Notes: generated from the letters alone by a model not told the origin. A DNA stretch of 64,000 nt from Linanthus parryae (GCA_023055425.1 JALGPY010000033.1:2102908-2166907), one strand, 5' to 3'. Shown: positions 1 through 12,559, counted from the first letter of the stretch. Numbers and translations: made by a program.

Positions 1-68
1 ATCGATGGAGACTCCACTTTGACGGCTCGTTCACAAGGTCTGGAGGAGGTATTGGGTTTGTACTAACC
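1..68 (+). pseudogene. Tat gypsy remnant A: archaeal-type RNase H, N-terminal piece
   Basis: The 68 bases translate in one frame into the start of an archaeal-type RNase H (aRNH): HFDGS followed by a Gly-rich strand ending GFVLT. The same stretch in the younger element at about 43,205-43,265 reads HFDGSSTRKGGGIGIVLT. The first catalytic Asp (FDG) is present. The domain would degrade the RNA strand of the RNA-DNA hybrid during reverse transcription. It is cut at base 68 by the solo LTR and resumes at 1,467. A second RNase H of this type between the gypsy RNase H and integrase marks the Tat lineage (family knowledge). The element's 5' part lies outside the window. Confidence 0.8.
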
Positions 69-1466
69 TGTAGGGTTATGTAACGGATTACGCAGGGGAA
101 ATGAACAATAAAAGATCTGCACAAGACCCTCCAAGGATCACAGAAAGATAATTCATAAAGATAGTAAATGATTCATAACAATTACCTTGTGGGTCTCCTT
201 TGATGACTTCAAACATGAATAGTGTCACGTCTCTACGGTTGATCCACGCCTAGGATTGAGATCTAGATCCTCCAACTCCTTGTGCTAGCTAGGAATGATG
301 GAAGAGGAAGAAGATATCACACAACGGAGACCAAAACAGAGGATCGGACCTAAGTGGATTTGGCCGACGGGGTAGGGGGCGGACGACACTAAGGGGCTTC
401 AGCCTCTTTGTGTTACCTTGCTCTCTCTCCTTGATTTCTCTCCTACTCAAGTAATGTTATGAGCATTAAGTTTTAGGATGGAAGCTAGTAGCATCCTTTA
501 TATAGTCCAACAACTCCTTGTTTACTACATAAAGCCCTTATCCTAATCCTATCAAGTTCGGATTATTCCCTCTTGCATATTAGTCCTACTAAGTTAGGAA
601 GTTGTTGCACTTTGATCCTTCTAATTAATTAATCATATTAATTAATTCCCAAGTCTAGTTCAATCCATATGGCGTGTGACCCCATAGGTTTCTATTTAGT
701 TGGTAGTAACTATTTACTAACATGGAGCAGTGTCTAGCAACACATCCATTCCACCCAACTAATAGAAATAGTCATCCGACAAACCTTGTGCAAGTATTGT
801 CTCATCCCTTTGTCTCTATATCCGGATTGGATAGGAGACATACTAGTCACACTCGTATATCCAATCCATAGTTTCTCGATCCTGGGAATAGCCTTATTCA
901 TGCAGATAACATCAATATCCCATATTAAGTTATCTGAGTATGGCCGGACATTCCATAAGCACTATCCCGAGTGGCCGCGGATATTTGCTCCCGTTATGTG
1001 GGAGGGAAAAATTCTATGTACATCACTATTATCTCTAAGCTTGCTTCATATTGAGTGCGATACGCGCCTTTATGGCTACCCAGTCACGGTGAAGCGTTTG
1101 ATGCTACCAAAACACAATATTCCACAACTAGATGATCTAGTGACTTCAAGTCTAAGGATGACAATACCGCTGTCACCGCGAGAAGCACTGGTGACTTTAC
1201 ATAACTTGTATCCAATATGCCATTACCCCTAATGCATACCCATGTGTTGGATCTTGATATCTCTATATCAATCCAACTCCATACTAGTCTATAGATGATT
1301 GTTCTGTTAATCAGTATAATGGATTAGGGATATTTAAGATAAACAACACGATTGTAAATCTAAGGACTTAATTATATTAAATATCTCCATAAATAATACA
1401 ATGAATATTCTAGCAAATTTATTGTTCATACTAAACTAGATTGCCTCTAGGGCATCTATTCCAACC
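69..1466 (-). repeat. Solo Angela-type copia LTR
   Basis: On the + strand it starts TGTAGGGTTATG and ends GGGCATCTATTCCAACC, matching the ends of the other Angela LTRs here (TGTTGGG...TTCCAACA) and the body of the 43,775-45,217 LTR throughout, so it is a minus-orientation LTR. No internal region follows: both flanks are the split RNase H of remnant A, so this is a solo LTR left by LTR-LTR recombination. Flanks TAACC (64-68) and CAACC (1,467-1,471) fit a 5-bp target duplication with one change. The terminal A has become C. An open frame at 786-1,232 is chance. Confidence 0.85.
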
Positions 1467-1790
1467 CAACCAGCCCACACGGCGAAGTACGAGGCTCTCG
1501 TAGCAGGACTACTCACAAAAAAATACATTGAAGTCAAGAAGCTTGTCATTTCACGCGAAATAAGATTAATATTCAAGCAATCATCAGGAGGCTTCGCACT
1601 TAAAGAAACCAACATCCTAAGCGACCGGACTATGGTGCAAAAGTTGACAAGCAATTTTAAATCGCTTGACTCCGAATACACCCCAGAAGCTCCAACCTCC
1701 ATGTGGATTCACCTGACAAGTTGGGATCCAAGGTATCAGAAGGCAGGTGTCGCGCTCAAATTCAAGTCCAATTGAAGACTAGTCCCTTTA
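1467..1790 (+). pseudogene. Tat gypsy remnant A: archaeal-type RNase H, C-terminal piece
   Basis: It resumes immediately after the solo LTR with AKYEALVAGL, matching AEYEALIAGL in the intact copy near 43,325, so the second catalytic acidic residue (Glu) is kept. Later it reads TMVQKLTSNF, matching LVQKLVKQF in the younger copy. After that it decays into frameshifts and stops around 1,770. It cannot make a functional enzyme. Confidence 0.75.
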
Positions 1791-3392
1791 TTATGCAAGA
1801 TGTATGTGTGGAAGAAGAGCTTGATGGATAATACTGGAGAAAGCCCATCATGGAAGGACTGCTAAAAGCGGTGAAACCTTGAGTTGGCCCAATCTTAAGG
1901 GATTCAGCATCCAGGAAGGCCTATTATACTCGAAAGGGCATGGCTGAAGCTTGTTTTGATGCGTTACAGAACAAGAAGGAAGGGATTATATGAATAAGCT
2001 GCATGAAGTGAATTTGAAAAATAAAGTTCCTATTTAGCGGAAGGTACGCGCCAAGGCATATTTTGGCCCAAAATGAGCACCTACGCAGCTGTTCTATAGG
2101 GATAATACGAAAAATGCGCCTTGTTCTGAGATGTGCTTCAGATTCGTGCCATCGAAAAAAGCCAGGACTGGAGAAAGCCATTCGTTCTCTACTTGCGAGA
2201 TAACATTCTCCCTGAAGAAAAAAAAAAGAGCGGAAGCCATCAAAAGTAATAGCTCTAGATACGAGATGAGGAACAACTTGATTTGGAAAAAAATCTTAAG
2301 TGGATTTTTACTGAGATGTACCGCAGGATAGGAGACTCACGAAGCAATGGAATCGACTCACTCTGCAGAATACCAAGGAGGTGCCAAATTGTGCAGGCAA
2401 CTCCTGGACCTTGGTTACTTATGGCCTACCATGGAGGCAGATTGCAGGAAAAAAATGTCATAAGATGACGGAAGTGCCAATTCGACGGGAACCTAATTCA
2501 TGCCCTATCTGCCAATCTGCACACATTCTCCTTTCCATGGTCGTTCCATACATGGGCCCTTTGACTTCATTGGTCCCATAAGGCCTGAATCCTAAGGGAA
2601 GAATTTCATCCTCACGGTGATGGAACTCTATAACAAATGGGTGGAGGCGACCCCTGTAAAGAATCCAATGGAGGTAAGGTAATTAGATTCATCTTAGCAA
2701 CATAATTTGCAGGTTTGGTATTCCGAACACCATCCTTTCAGACAACAGGATGCCGTTAGTTAATAGAGGAGTTGTAAGGAAGATTGCTGAATTCAAAGTC
2801 AAGCACATCACCTGAGCTCCCTATTACCCAAAGAGACATGGGAAGGTGGAAGCTTCTAACAAGACTCTAATAAGGATTCTCAGCAAGTTGTTCACAGACG
2901 ACTACACAAAGTTGGCCAATTATTCTATGTTTCTCTCTGGGCTTATCGCACTTCCCCACGGACCCCCATGGGCGCGTCTCCATGTTCTTTATTCTACGAG
3001 GCTAAATCGGTCATCCCAATTAAGATCAAGATCCCTTCCGCATGACTAGAGTTGAGTGCACAAATTGACAACCACAGAAGTCATGACTTAGACCTGGTTG
3101 AATAACGGCGAGAAAAAGCAAAGAAAAAGAAAATACTATACCAACAAAGGATTGCGAGATCTTACAACGAGACGGTCCAACAAAGGAGCTTTGTCACAGG
3201 AGATCTAGTTCTAAGAGACGCGGACCATTTCCTCCATGATGCTGCACATCAAAATTCGCGACAGGATGGGAAGGGCTCTTCGAAGTAAAAGAGGCTTTCG
3301 AAAGTGATTATTGTAGAATACAAAGATGCTAAGGACATGTTTCCAAGCCTAATCCCGTAAATATGAGATGGCTAAAGAAATATTGTTTGTAG
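1791..3392 (+). pseudogene. Tat gypsy remnant A: integrase (broken)
   Basis: Pieces in all three frames align in order with the integrase at 52,223-53,688. They include a first N-terminal module (about 1,900-2,130), a second with EYQGGAKLCRQLLDLGYLWP (about 2,365-2,440), the core with ILSDN (second catalytic Asp, about 2,735) and KVEASNKTLIRILSK (catalytic Glu position, about 2,845), then a C-terminal LVLRDADH stretch and an NPVNMRWLKKY tail ending at TAG 3,390-3,392. An extra T near 2,563 shifts frame inside the first catalytic Asp block. Several single-base indels and stops show long inactivity. The order of the pieces shows that the duplicated N-terminal module was already present in the ancestor. 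Confidence 0.8.
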
Positions 3393-3620
3393 ACTCACCA
3401 TAGCTCCTTGCTCTCGATGGGTAACGTGTCAATCGCAAATTCCTCAAATATGAGGAATCACGTCGAATACTATTCCTCCCATATGGGAATTTTGTCACAC
3501 ATCTTGGAATTTGATGTGTATCTTCTTACTGCGACTCCTCCCATATGGGGATTCTCGTCGATTAATGTTCCTCTAATATGGGGAATTTTATCAGTGAAAC
3601 ACCCTACCATATTATAGATT
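3393..3620. repeat. Short palindrome cluster after integrase stop (remnant A)
   Basis: Right after the integrase stop lie four short inverted repeats: TTCCTC-AAATAT-GAGGAA (3,440-3,457), a CCCATATGGG palindrome in an ATTCC...GGAAT frame near 3,475, another near 3,538, and TTCCTCTAATATGGGGAA near 3,567. The younger element has equivalent hairpins in the same place (53,758-53,838). The sequence shows palindromes; a function in RNA is inference. Confidence 0.75.
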
Positions 3621-3639
3621 TATAACTGCACTCGCATTT

Positions 3640-4320
3640 TATTGTCAGTCATGTTGATAGACATTGCGTAAGCCTATAATGTGATAGCAGCTGTGTTGTA
3701 AGCCTATCACCCATTGATAGAAAACTGGATAATCCTATCCCTCGGGATAGCAGCAACACTTTAACTTATCACCTGCTGATAGCAACTATGGAAAAGCCTA
3801 TAACCAAATGATAGCAAGTGCGAAAAAAGCATATCACCTGCTGGTAGCAACTGCGAATAGCCTAGCACATGCTCATTGCATATGCGATTGTAATAGCATG
3901 CTAATAGAAACTATGAAAAGCCTACCTGCCATGATATAAAGCCTATATGCCATGACAGCACCTGCAAATGATTCTTAGAAAGTTATAAATGCTATCTGCC
4001 ATGATAGCACCTGCAAATATTTCTTAGCAAGTTATGAAGCCTATTTGCCATGATAGTATCTTCAAATCTTTCTTAGCAAGTTATAAAACTTATCTGCCAT
4101 GATAGCACATGCAATTCTTTCATAAAAAATTATGAAGCAATCTACTAAGGTAGTACTTGCAATTCAAAAGCCTATCTGTCGAGATAGAAACTGTTAAAAT
4201 CTTGTAATTCCTTTGCCAGGGGATCAAGAGCCTATCCTCCAAGATAGCAACTGCGAGGAGCTTATCCTCTAAAAAAGATAGTACATGTAATTTCCTATGA
4301 AAGGAAAAAAGTTTATTATG
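3640..4320. repeat. Degenerate CTATC...GATAG hairpin array (remnant A)
   Basis: About 15 imperfect units each carry a short inverted repeat of the form CTATC-loop-GATAG, spaced about 31 bp apart in the first half and about 50 bp in the second. Examples: CTATCACCCATTGATAG near 3,705, CTATCCCTCGGGATAG near 3,737 (fully palindromic), CTATCTGCCATGATAG near 3,993. It is the diverged counterpart of the regular 54-bp array at 53,896-54,520. Tandem repeats in the 3' untranslated region are known for Tat-lineage elements. Confidence 0.8.
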
Positions 4321-5963
4321 AGATGGCGGTTGCGGAAAAAACTTCTTTTTTGGGACGATAATTGTGAAGATCCCATGTTCTGATTACATGTCTAAAGGTT
4401 CCTAAATAAAAAAAAAACCATGAACTATGCTGAGCTTACAGCACATCAGTTTTTATCATTGCATGAGCGACGCACCTGATCACCAGAATCATGTTGTGAA
4501 ATGTTTTACAAGTGGTGTACGCCTAAAAGCTGCTCATAAGAGAAAGCACATAAGAAATTCAAAACTACGAATTCTCACCCCGTTCTTTTATTATTTCGCT
4601 AATGGCATTATGTGTATAAAGAAACCCTGACAGGGGACAGAAGAAACTATTACAGGTAAATACAAATGAAGCATTAATGCTGCGCAGGTGGAATGCTCAA
4701 TTCCAAAGGTGCTGCAGGTGCGAAGGTATATCAGATGTGTAGATGATATGTGAAGATGCTACGCACATGAAAAATGACACGAACTCGCCAAAGCAGGCAG
4801 CCGTTAGAGGGCGCACCAATCAAACCAATCGACCTCGCCGCCATGTACGAAGTCAAAACACGTGGGAGATACGTTCGTATTTCCTATTTTTGATGACCAC
4901 ATCTGGCTCAGCGGATAGAACGGGAAGACATGCGAGTGGCTCCGATTGCAGTAAAACTTAACCCCCTGGATCGGGGGCTCAAGAGTAATGCGCGCAAAGA
5001 GGGATCCATCAGATACCTTAATGTGATGCAAGGAGTAAGCCTTTGAAGGCGGACCTCCACGCAGACAACCTGCATTAGGTGGATTCAAGAGTCAAACATG
5101 TGAATTGCAAGCAACAATGCTGCTTCTCCCACTACCTTCTCGTATGAAGAAGGCAACGGAGACTCCAATTAACCCGGAACCGACTACATCGTTGGGAGAT
5201 TCAAGAAGCAAAACTACTGTGGTTTCACTTCTTGAATCCACCAAAGATATAAGCAACGAGCGAATACCTTCCTTACACCGGAGGATAGTTTTTAAGATCA
5301 GATGAAAAGATATAAGAAGGAAGCACTATTCGGATGAATGGCTGAAACATTGGTGCTCCTTTTATAGCCAAGGAGGTGTGGTCATGGATATCCCCAACAA
5401 TCGAAACGGATGATCGCGATAATTAAAGTAGAAGTGTGAACGACCACTCTCCTATGAGGTAACATCGGCAATAAAGGTGGAAATTAATTACATCTGAAAG
5501 CAATCTCGGTTATCGGTAAGAGTCCAATCCATTGTAGTTATCCTGCTTAGGAAGGCCATGTGCCATGAGCGTAAATGCGTGAAGCTTTGAGAAACACGCC
5601 ACCGGTGACCTTTTGGATCCACTAACGAATGGGATGAATCCGAAATGATATGGAACATGAAGTTTATCCGTTATCTTATGAGAAGACCCGCGAGCGGACG
5701 ACCACGCCCCCAAAATTGCTAACCACGATTCCTACATATACAGGCCGTGAGGCGTTCAGTTGGGCGGACGTTAGGGCCACGAGGGTTTCCATTACCATCG
5801 TGTGTGCTCTCCAACACCCGTATGATGGCATATATATGAAGGAATCTGTCCCATTCATAACAACACGATACCAAGAACACAACAGACGTGACGAATAGAG
5901 CAGTTACAACTTTCAACTCAAGCCATCACTAACTCCTCTCTAGATAACATACATTACCTCGAT
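4321..5963. other. 3' non-coding region of remnant A
   Basis: No believable sense coding frame. It corresponds to 54,520-55,870 of the younger element: a shared stretch reading GAAGTGAAACCAC on the minus strand (near 5,220) and a minus-strand TATA box at 5,359-5,366. It runs up to the target site of Angela #1. I could not find this element's 3' LTR either here or after 13,900. Confidence 0.5.
5359..5366 (-). promoter_or_regulatory. Candidate minus-strand TATA box in remnant A
   Basis: TATAAAAG on the minus strand, about 1.0 kb downstream of the hairpin array. The younger element has TATATAAA on the minus strand at 55,481-55,488 at nearly the same relative position, with homologous sequence downstream. 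A promoter role is inferred from this conservation only. Confidence 0.4.
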
Positions 5964-5968
5964 CTTAC
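5964..5968. repeat. Target-site duplication of Angela #1, left (CTTAC)
   Basis: CTTAC directly precedes the LTR start and is repeated at 13,896-13,900 directly after the other LTR. Five bases is the normal integrase stagger for copia elements. Confidence 0.9.
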
Positions 5969-6942
5969 TGTTGGGTTTTGACGTAGGTAACGCAGCAGAA
6001 TAATAAAATAAAATCGTACTCAAAGCCCACCAAGGATCAAAGGAAGAGTTATCATAACATGATAAGAGAATAGAAGATGTGTACCTTGGTTGGGAGATCA
6101 CACAAATAATAGGGTCTTCGTCTCTATGAATATCTACACCTTGGATCTTGATTTGATTCCTTCTCACCGCGGTGTTCTAGCAACGGAAGAAGGAGGAGGA
6201 TGATCACCCAAAACGGAGATCCAGACAAACTTGTGCCTAATATCACAAATTGTATTATCCCTTTGTCTCCATATCCGGATTGGACACGAGACATAAATAT
6301 TCACACTCGTATATCCAATCCATAGTTTCTCGATCCTGGGAATATGCTTACGCAAGCAGATAACATCAATATCTCCATATTGATTTATCTAAGTCAGGCC
6401 AGACATTCAATAAGCACCATCCCTCGAGTGACCATGGATATTTACTTCCAATATGTGGGAGGGAAAAATCCTCTCTACATCACTACGATCTCTAAGCTTG
6501 CTTCTTATCATGCCCAATGGCTATCTTTATAGTTTCCCGATTAAGGCGCAACGTTGGATAACATCAAAGCATGATATTCCACAACTAGAGTATCTTGTGA
6601 CTTCAAGTCTAAGGATTACAACATAATTGGCACTACGAGAAGCGATTGTGACTTTGACATAATCTAATGTATCCTTCTCGTCATGGGTCAATCTTGTATG
6701 CCATTACTCCTAATGCATACCCATGTGTTAGACTTGATATCTCCATATCAATCTACACACATACTAATCTATATTTGATTGTCCTATTGACCAATATAAT
6801 GGACTGGGGATATTTAAGATAAACAACACATTGTATCTAAGGACTTCATTATATTAATATCACAATAATTAATAAATGAATATTCTAGCAAAAACATTGT
6901 TCATACTAAATATAGATTGCCTCTAGGGAACATATTCCAACA
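5969..6942 (-). repeat. Angela #1 3' LTR (internally deleted)
   Basis: Starts TGTTGGGTTTTGACG and ends CATATTCCAACA on the + strand. It is 974 bp against 1,336 bp for its partner. Alignment by eye places the 362-bp loss at about 6,214-6,222, where sequence jumps from the rich stretch after CAAAACGGAG to the ACAAACTTGTGCC stretch. The lost part contains the TATA region. Confidence 0.88.
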
Positions 6943-6956
6943 GTCTCCTACTTAAA
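6943..6956 (-). promoter_or_regulatory. Polypurine tract of Angela #1
   Basis: Read on the minus strand, AAGTAGGAGAC abuts the 3' LTR. The intact copy has AAGTGGGAGAC in the same place. It primes plus-strand DNA synthesis in LTR elements (established). One G to A change weakens the purine run only slightly. Confidence 0.7.
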
Positions 6957-9900
6957 CCAGATCAAATATGGTGCATCTCGTATGCCTATAGATCTAGTGT
7001 GCCCTTCATGCTTTCGCTGTGCAAGTGGCTTTGTGAGCGGATCTGCAAGATTGTCATCCGTTGGAATCTTGCACATCCTCACATCTCCTCGATCGATCAT
7101 ATCACGAATAAGATGGAATCTCCTAAGTACATGCTTTGATTTCTGGTGTGATCTTGGTTCCTTGGCTTGTGCGATCGCTCCAGAGTTGTCACAATACAAC
7201 TCTATGGGATCCACGATGATAGGGACCACACCGAGCTCAGTGATAAACTTCTTTATCCAAACTGCCTCTTTTGCTGCTTTCGCAGCAGCAACGTACTCAA
7301 CTTCAATTGTAGAATCAGCAACTGTCCCTTGCTTTCAACTCTTCCAGCTCACAGCTTCTCCATTCAGGCAAAACACGTATCCCGACTGCGATCTGTAGTA
7401 ATCTTTGTCGGTTTGGAAGCTTGCATCAGTGTAACCAATTACACTCAACTCTTCCTTTCCTCCAAATATCAAGACCGCATCTTTTGTTCTTCTTAAGTAC
7501 TTTAGGATGTTCTTGACAGCAATCCAGTGACTCTCACCCTGATCGGACTGATATCTTCTTACCATACTCAACGCGTATGATACGTCTGGTCTAGTACACA
7601 ACATGGCGTACATGATGGATCCTATGAACGAAGCATAGGGTATCCTACTCATGCGGTGCCTCTCAATCTCATTGGAAGGACAATCAATCTTAGATAGAGT
7701 GACTCCATGCAACATGAGCAAGAATCCCTTCTTGGAATCTTGCATGTTGAACCTTTTCAACACATTGTCTATATGTGTACTTTGACTTAAGCCGAGCAGC
7801 TTTCTAGATCTATCCATATAGATCTTTATACCAAGTATATAAGCTACATCTCTTAAGTCCTTCATTGCGAAACACTTTCCCAGCCAATCTTTAACAAATG
7901 AAAGTAGGAATATCCATTCCAATGAGTAGTGTGTCATCCACATACAAGACCAGAAACATTACATAGCTCCCACTAACCTTCTTGTAAACAAAGGGCTCAT
8001 CTTCATTTTTGATGAAGTCAAACTCTTTGACCGCATCATCAAAACGTTGATTCCAAATCCTAGAAGCTTGCTTCAATGCATAAAGGGACTGTTGCAGCTT
8101 ACAAACTTTATTGGCATTCTCTAGATCCTCAAAACCCTCCGGTTGTGTCATATACACATCCTCGAGGAGGTTTTCATAAAGGAATGCTGTTTTGACATCC
8201 ATTTTCCAAATCTCATAGTCATAGTAGGCTGCAATAGCAAGTAGGATTTGAATGGATTTAGTCATGGCGACTGGTGAAAAAGTCCCATCATAGTCAATAC
8301 CATGAATCTGTCTATGACCTTTAGCCACCAATCGCCCTTGTAGGCAACTACCTTGCCATCCATGTCGGTTTTCTTCTTGAAGACCCACTTGCACCCTATG
8401 GGCCGATCCCCTTCAGGTGGTTCCACTAAAGTCCATACTTTGTTGGTGTACATGGAATCCATTTCGCATCTCATGGCTTATAGCCACTTCTTGGAGTATG
8501 GGCCTTTCATGGCCTCCCCGTAGATTGAATGCTCATCATCCATGAGTTGTATGTCATCAGGCTCAGTCACGAGAAGTCCGTACCTCTCTGGCTCATGACG
8601 TACCCTTCCTGACCTACGGAGTTCCTGTGTCACCTGAACAGGTTCTTCCACAACAACTTGCGGTTCCTGTTCATGCTCCATCATTGGTTAGTGTTTTGTG
8701 GTTATTGAATTTCTTCAAGTTCTACAGTCCTCCCACTTGCTTCTTTAGAGAAAAACTCTCTTCCTAGAAACACACCGGTCCGAGCCACAAACACTTTGTT
8801 CTCGGCTGGATTGTACAAATAATATGCTTTCGTTTCCTTGGGATATCCCACAAACTTGCACTTATCCGCTTTGGGCCTGATCTTGTCTGTCTGTAACGCT
8901 TTACATAGACATCGCAACCCCAAATTTTCATAAACGATACTATGGGACGCTTCCCAGTCCATATCTCATATGGTGTATTTGCGACTGATTTAGATGGAAC
9001 ACGATTAATGGTAAAAGCTGCAGTCATTAGAGCATGTCCCCAAAATGATATTGGAAGATTCGTTTGACATATCATAGATGGCACCATATCTAACAGCGTG
9101 CAATTCCTCCTCTCGGACACGCCATTCCATTGTGGCGTTCCAGGTGGAGTGAGATGGGATACTATCCCACACTCTCTAAGATATTCGTCAAACTCTTGGC
9201 TCAAGTATTCTCCTCCACAATCCGATCGCAAATCCATTATACTTTTATGAAGTTGCTTCTCTACTTCATTCTTTAATTCCTTGAACAATTCAAAGGATTC
9301 GAATTTGGCCTTCATAAGGTATACAAATCCATATCTACTGAAACCATCAGTAAATTTAATGAAGTAGGTGTAACCACCTCTGGCAGGCATGGGAAACGGC
9401 CCACATACATCGGTATGTATGAGTGCTAGTAACTCACTAGTCCTCTCACCTATCTTATTGAAAGGGGATTTTGTCATTTTTCCCAATAAACAAGACTCGC
9501 ATGTCTCATATGATTCCAAATCAAATGAGTCTAGAATTCCATCCTTATGGAGCCTAGATATGCGTTTCTCGTTTATATGGCCTAAACGACAGTGCCATAA
9601 ATATGTAGGATTTAAATAGTTAGTGTTAATCCTTTTAGTATTTATGTTATAGATGGAATTATTTAGATCAAGGATATATAATACATTATACAAATGCGCA
9701 ATACAATAGTGCATACTATCAAAATGAATTGAGCAATACTTTTCCTTTATTGAAATAGAAAAACCCTTCTCGTCCAAACAAGAAACGGAAATAATGTTTC
9801 TGCTCATAGCAGGCACATAATAGCAATTGTCTAATTCTAAAATAAGTCCAGAAGGCAAAGATAGTTCATAAACGCCTATAGCTAATGCAACAACGCTTGC

Positions 9901-10879
9901 TCCATTCCCAACGCACAGATCTATCTCCCCTTTAGCCAATCTTCTACATCTTTTCAAATCCTGCACATTTCGACAAATGTGATTACCACATCCAGTATCC
10001 AATACCCAAGATGAAGATAAATAGATTGACGTCTATAAAAAAATATCTGGTGGTGGTGGAATCACTATTCCAAGCTTCTTATCCTCCCGATACTTGGGGA
10101 AATTCCTCCTCCAATGACCCGACTGGCTACAGTAGTGACAATCACCTTTAGCCACACCCCCACTAGGCTTTAGGCTTCCTTAGACTTTCCAACTTTCTTG
10201 CGCTTTCCTTTAGAAGAGAGGCAACTCCTTTGCCCTTCCTCTTATGCACCATCATTATGGCCTTGCCATTGCCTTTGTTGATGCTCTGTTCAGCTGTCTT
10301 CAGCTTGTTCAACAAGTCTGGGAGAGTCTTACAGATCTCGTTCATGTTATAGTTCATGATGAACTGGTTATAACTGTCAGAAAACGATTCCAAGACAAGA
10401 TCAGTAGCCAACTCTTGGCCGAGTGGGAACCCAGTCTCGTGAGGTTCTCAATGTAACTGATCATTCGGAGTACATGAGGCCCAACTGGGTTCTCTTCTTC
10501 AAGACTACTCTTGAACAGTGCCGTGGACACCTCATACCGTTCATGCCTTGCCTGTTCCAGAAACAAAAATTTCAAGTGTATGATCATATCATAAGCTTCC
10601 ATGTTCTTGTGTTGCTTTTGAAGCTCAGAGGTCATGGTGTAGAGCATGAGGCAAGTCACATCGTTAGAATCATCTATGTGTTTCTGACGTGCTCTTACGA
10701 CGGCTAGAAAAGACTCATCCTGGGGTGGTTCAGGAATAGGATTGTCTAAGACGTACAACTTCTTTTCTTTCTTAAGGACGATCCTTATGTTTTGTACCAG
10801 TCAAGGAAATTTGTTCCATACAGTTTGTCCTTCTCAAGGACAGATCGCAGGGATGAAGTCGATGCGTGATTGTTGCAAT
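6948..10879 (-). pseudogene. Angela #1 gag-pol polyprotein (pseudogene)
   Basis: Domains run right to left: gag (10,880-10,160), zinc knuckle near 10,130 (CHYCSQ...HWRRNF: the last Cys is Phe), protease (VLDTGCG at about 10,000), integrase (9,600-9,050, with HTDVCGPF, LRSDCGGEYLS and GVSERRN keeping the D, D, E residues), reverse transcriptase (8,400-7,900, with YVDD), RNase H (7,500-6,960). The longest unbroken run is 8,764-10,002, protease plus integrase. The gag start is lost: the ATG position reads ATT (10,877-10,879) and a base is missing just after it. At least six frame breaks separate the rest. Gag would form the particle, protease cut the polyprotein, and the other domains copy and insert the element. 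None can be made from this copy. Confidence 0.92.
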
Positions 10880-12546
10880 TTGGAATTCTACAAAATGAGA
10901 AATATGCAATTTTAGTATTTTGAACGATTTAACTATATTCAACAATGGCTAGATTATTAAATATAGCTCCCACTATTTTTCTCGGATTAATAGCCCTCAC
11001 CATTAATGCGGAAAATATCATATGTATTTTCTAGTGGGTTCAAGATCCATATTTCACTTCTTCTCGAGCTTGCTTTGGCAAGTCACCCAAAGAATAGGTT
11101 ATTTAGGTAGGAACCATTCCAATTGCATCCCATGCAACTCTTGGTCCAATTAGGCGAATAATTCATTATTCTTTATCCTTTAGTTAACACCTAATTGGCA
11201 TGCCTTTAGGCTCATCAATCCAATTGTTTTTACCTAGCTGTGTCCAACCTCTTGCTTCAACAATCACACATTACTTTCTTGTGTCATCCGCAACACATCA
11301 AGGTGAATTAAAACGCCTTGCTTTGGCAAGCCCGAATTTAATAGACCTTGATCATGAAGGGTATTTAAGGCAAGAAAAGGCAAAACGCAATATCTCATTG
11401 AGGGATTTGTTAGTCATTATTCGTTTGGTTGATCCCATCAACATGATCTACTTATTTGGATTGGGAAATCCACAATAAAAGACCATCCTTGTTTATTATT
11501 ATCTTGTTTAAGGTTTTGCTAGTATCGCCATACACACAAAATAAATAACAAGACATAAATAATAAACATCCACAAAAGAAAAATTAACGTGGCATGGATA
11601 TGGCCCCTAGACTAAGATATTACCAAGCCAATGATAATATCTATATGCCCTAAAGTGACAAGCTCATCTCCATGTGCTCCACCATAGCCGCGCGCCTAGG
11701 GATAGGAGTCTTCATCGTCTTTGTGGCTTCTTGGTTCTCTGGTCTTCTCCTGCATGCTCTTGGCTATTATCTAAATATTTCTAATTCTAGCCTAACATCT
11801 AGAATAAATAAATAAATTAAACCTCACATGTCGAGGAAGATGATCAGGTCGCAGGCAGTAATATTAACTAACTATTACATTAATTTGATCAGCTCGCAGG
11901 CCGTAAACCAAACCACAACAAACACAAACATCCACATCATAGGCCATATCCATCCACCATGAAACAAAGCACATAATACAGTTCAAACCAATTTTAACAC
12001 GCTTGTTCAATTTTAATTTGAAATTGGGTAATTAGGGTCACAATGGTCCAAGAGATCCACCATCCACCATGGCCGAACCATCCAAGGACCAAGGCTAGGC
12101 CTTGGGGTCGTCGGCCGAGCCTCATGCGCGGCTGGGCTGCACGATAGGCCGGCCCAACCCCTTGGTCGAGCCTTACTTGGGTGGCAAGGAAAGAGGGACG
12201 GTCCCTTTAGGGGCCGAACCTCCTAATGGAATTGTTTCCAAAACAATTCCTTGCCTTGTTGCCCAAACTTATTTGTTTCCCTAAAGTTGTTTCCATAATT
12301 GGAAAAACCCCTTTTCCCAATTATGTTTCAAAGAACCCTAATTTTGTAAGAACCCAATTATTCACATCCTATGTGATTAAACTCACCAATTTAAACATCC
12401 GATGTTAAATTAGATGTTGTTTGTTCTTGAATCAAATTCAATTTTCATATACTAAGCCAATTAATTTCAGTTTCACGTAATATGAATAAACAGTGTATAA
12501 ACTGAAATCGTAACACATAAGATCATGTTATGCACTACGACATGTG
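10880..12546 (-). other. Angela #1 untranslated leader
   Basis: About 1.67 kb between primer site and gag, with no coding frame. It is homologous to the leaders of the other three copies. It contains the paired motif GATCAGCTCGCAGGCCGTAA / GATCAGGTCGCAGGC (11,843-11,865 and 11,887-11,908) flanking an AT-rich spacer. Long leaders are typical of the BARE/Angela group. Confidence 0.75.
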
Positions 12547-12558
12547 GCTCTGATACCA
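12547..12558 (-). promoter_or_regulatory. Primer binding site of Angela #1 (initiator tRNA-Met)
   Basis: The minus strand reads TGGTATCAGAGC, one base inside the 5' LTR. This is the standard complement of the plant initiator tRNA-Met 3' end, where reverse transcription starts. Confidence 0.92.
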
Positions 12559-12559
12559 C

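Noticed and set aside
786..1232. 148-codon frame on the + strand
   Set aside because: It lies wholly inside a solo Angela LTR, antisense to the element, and is not open in the other LTRs.
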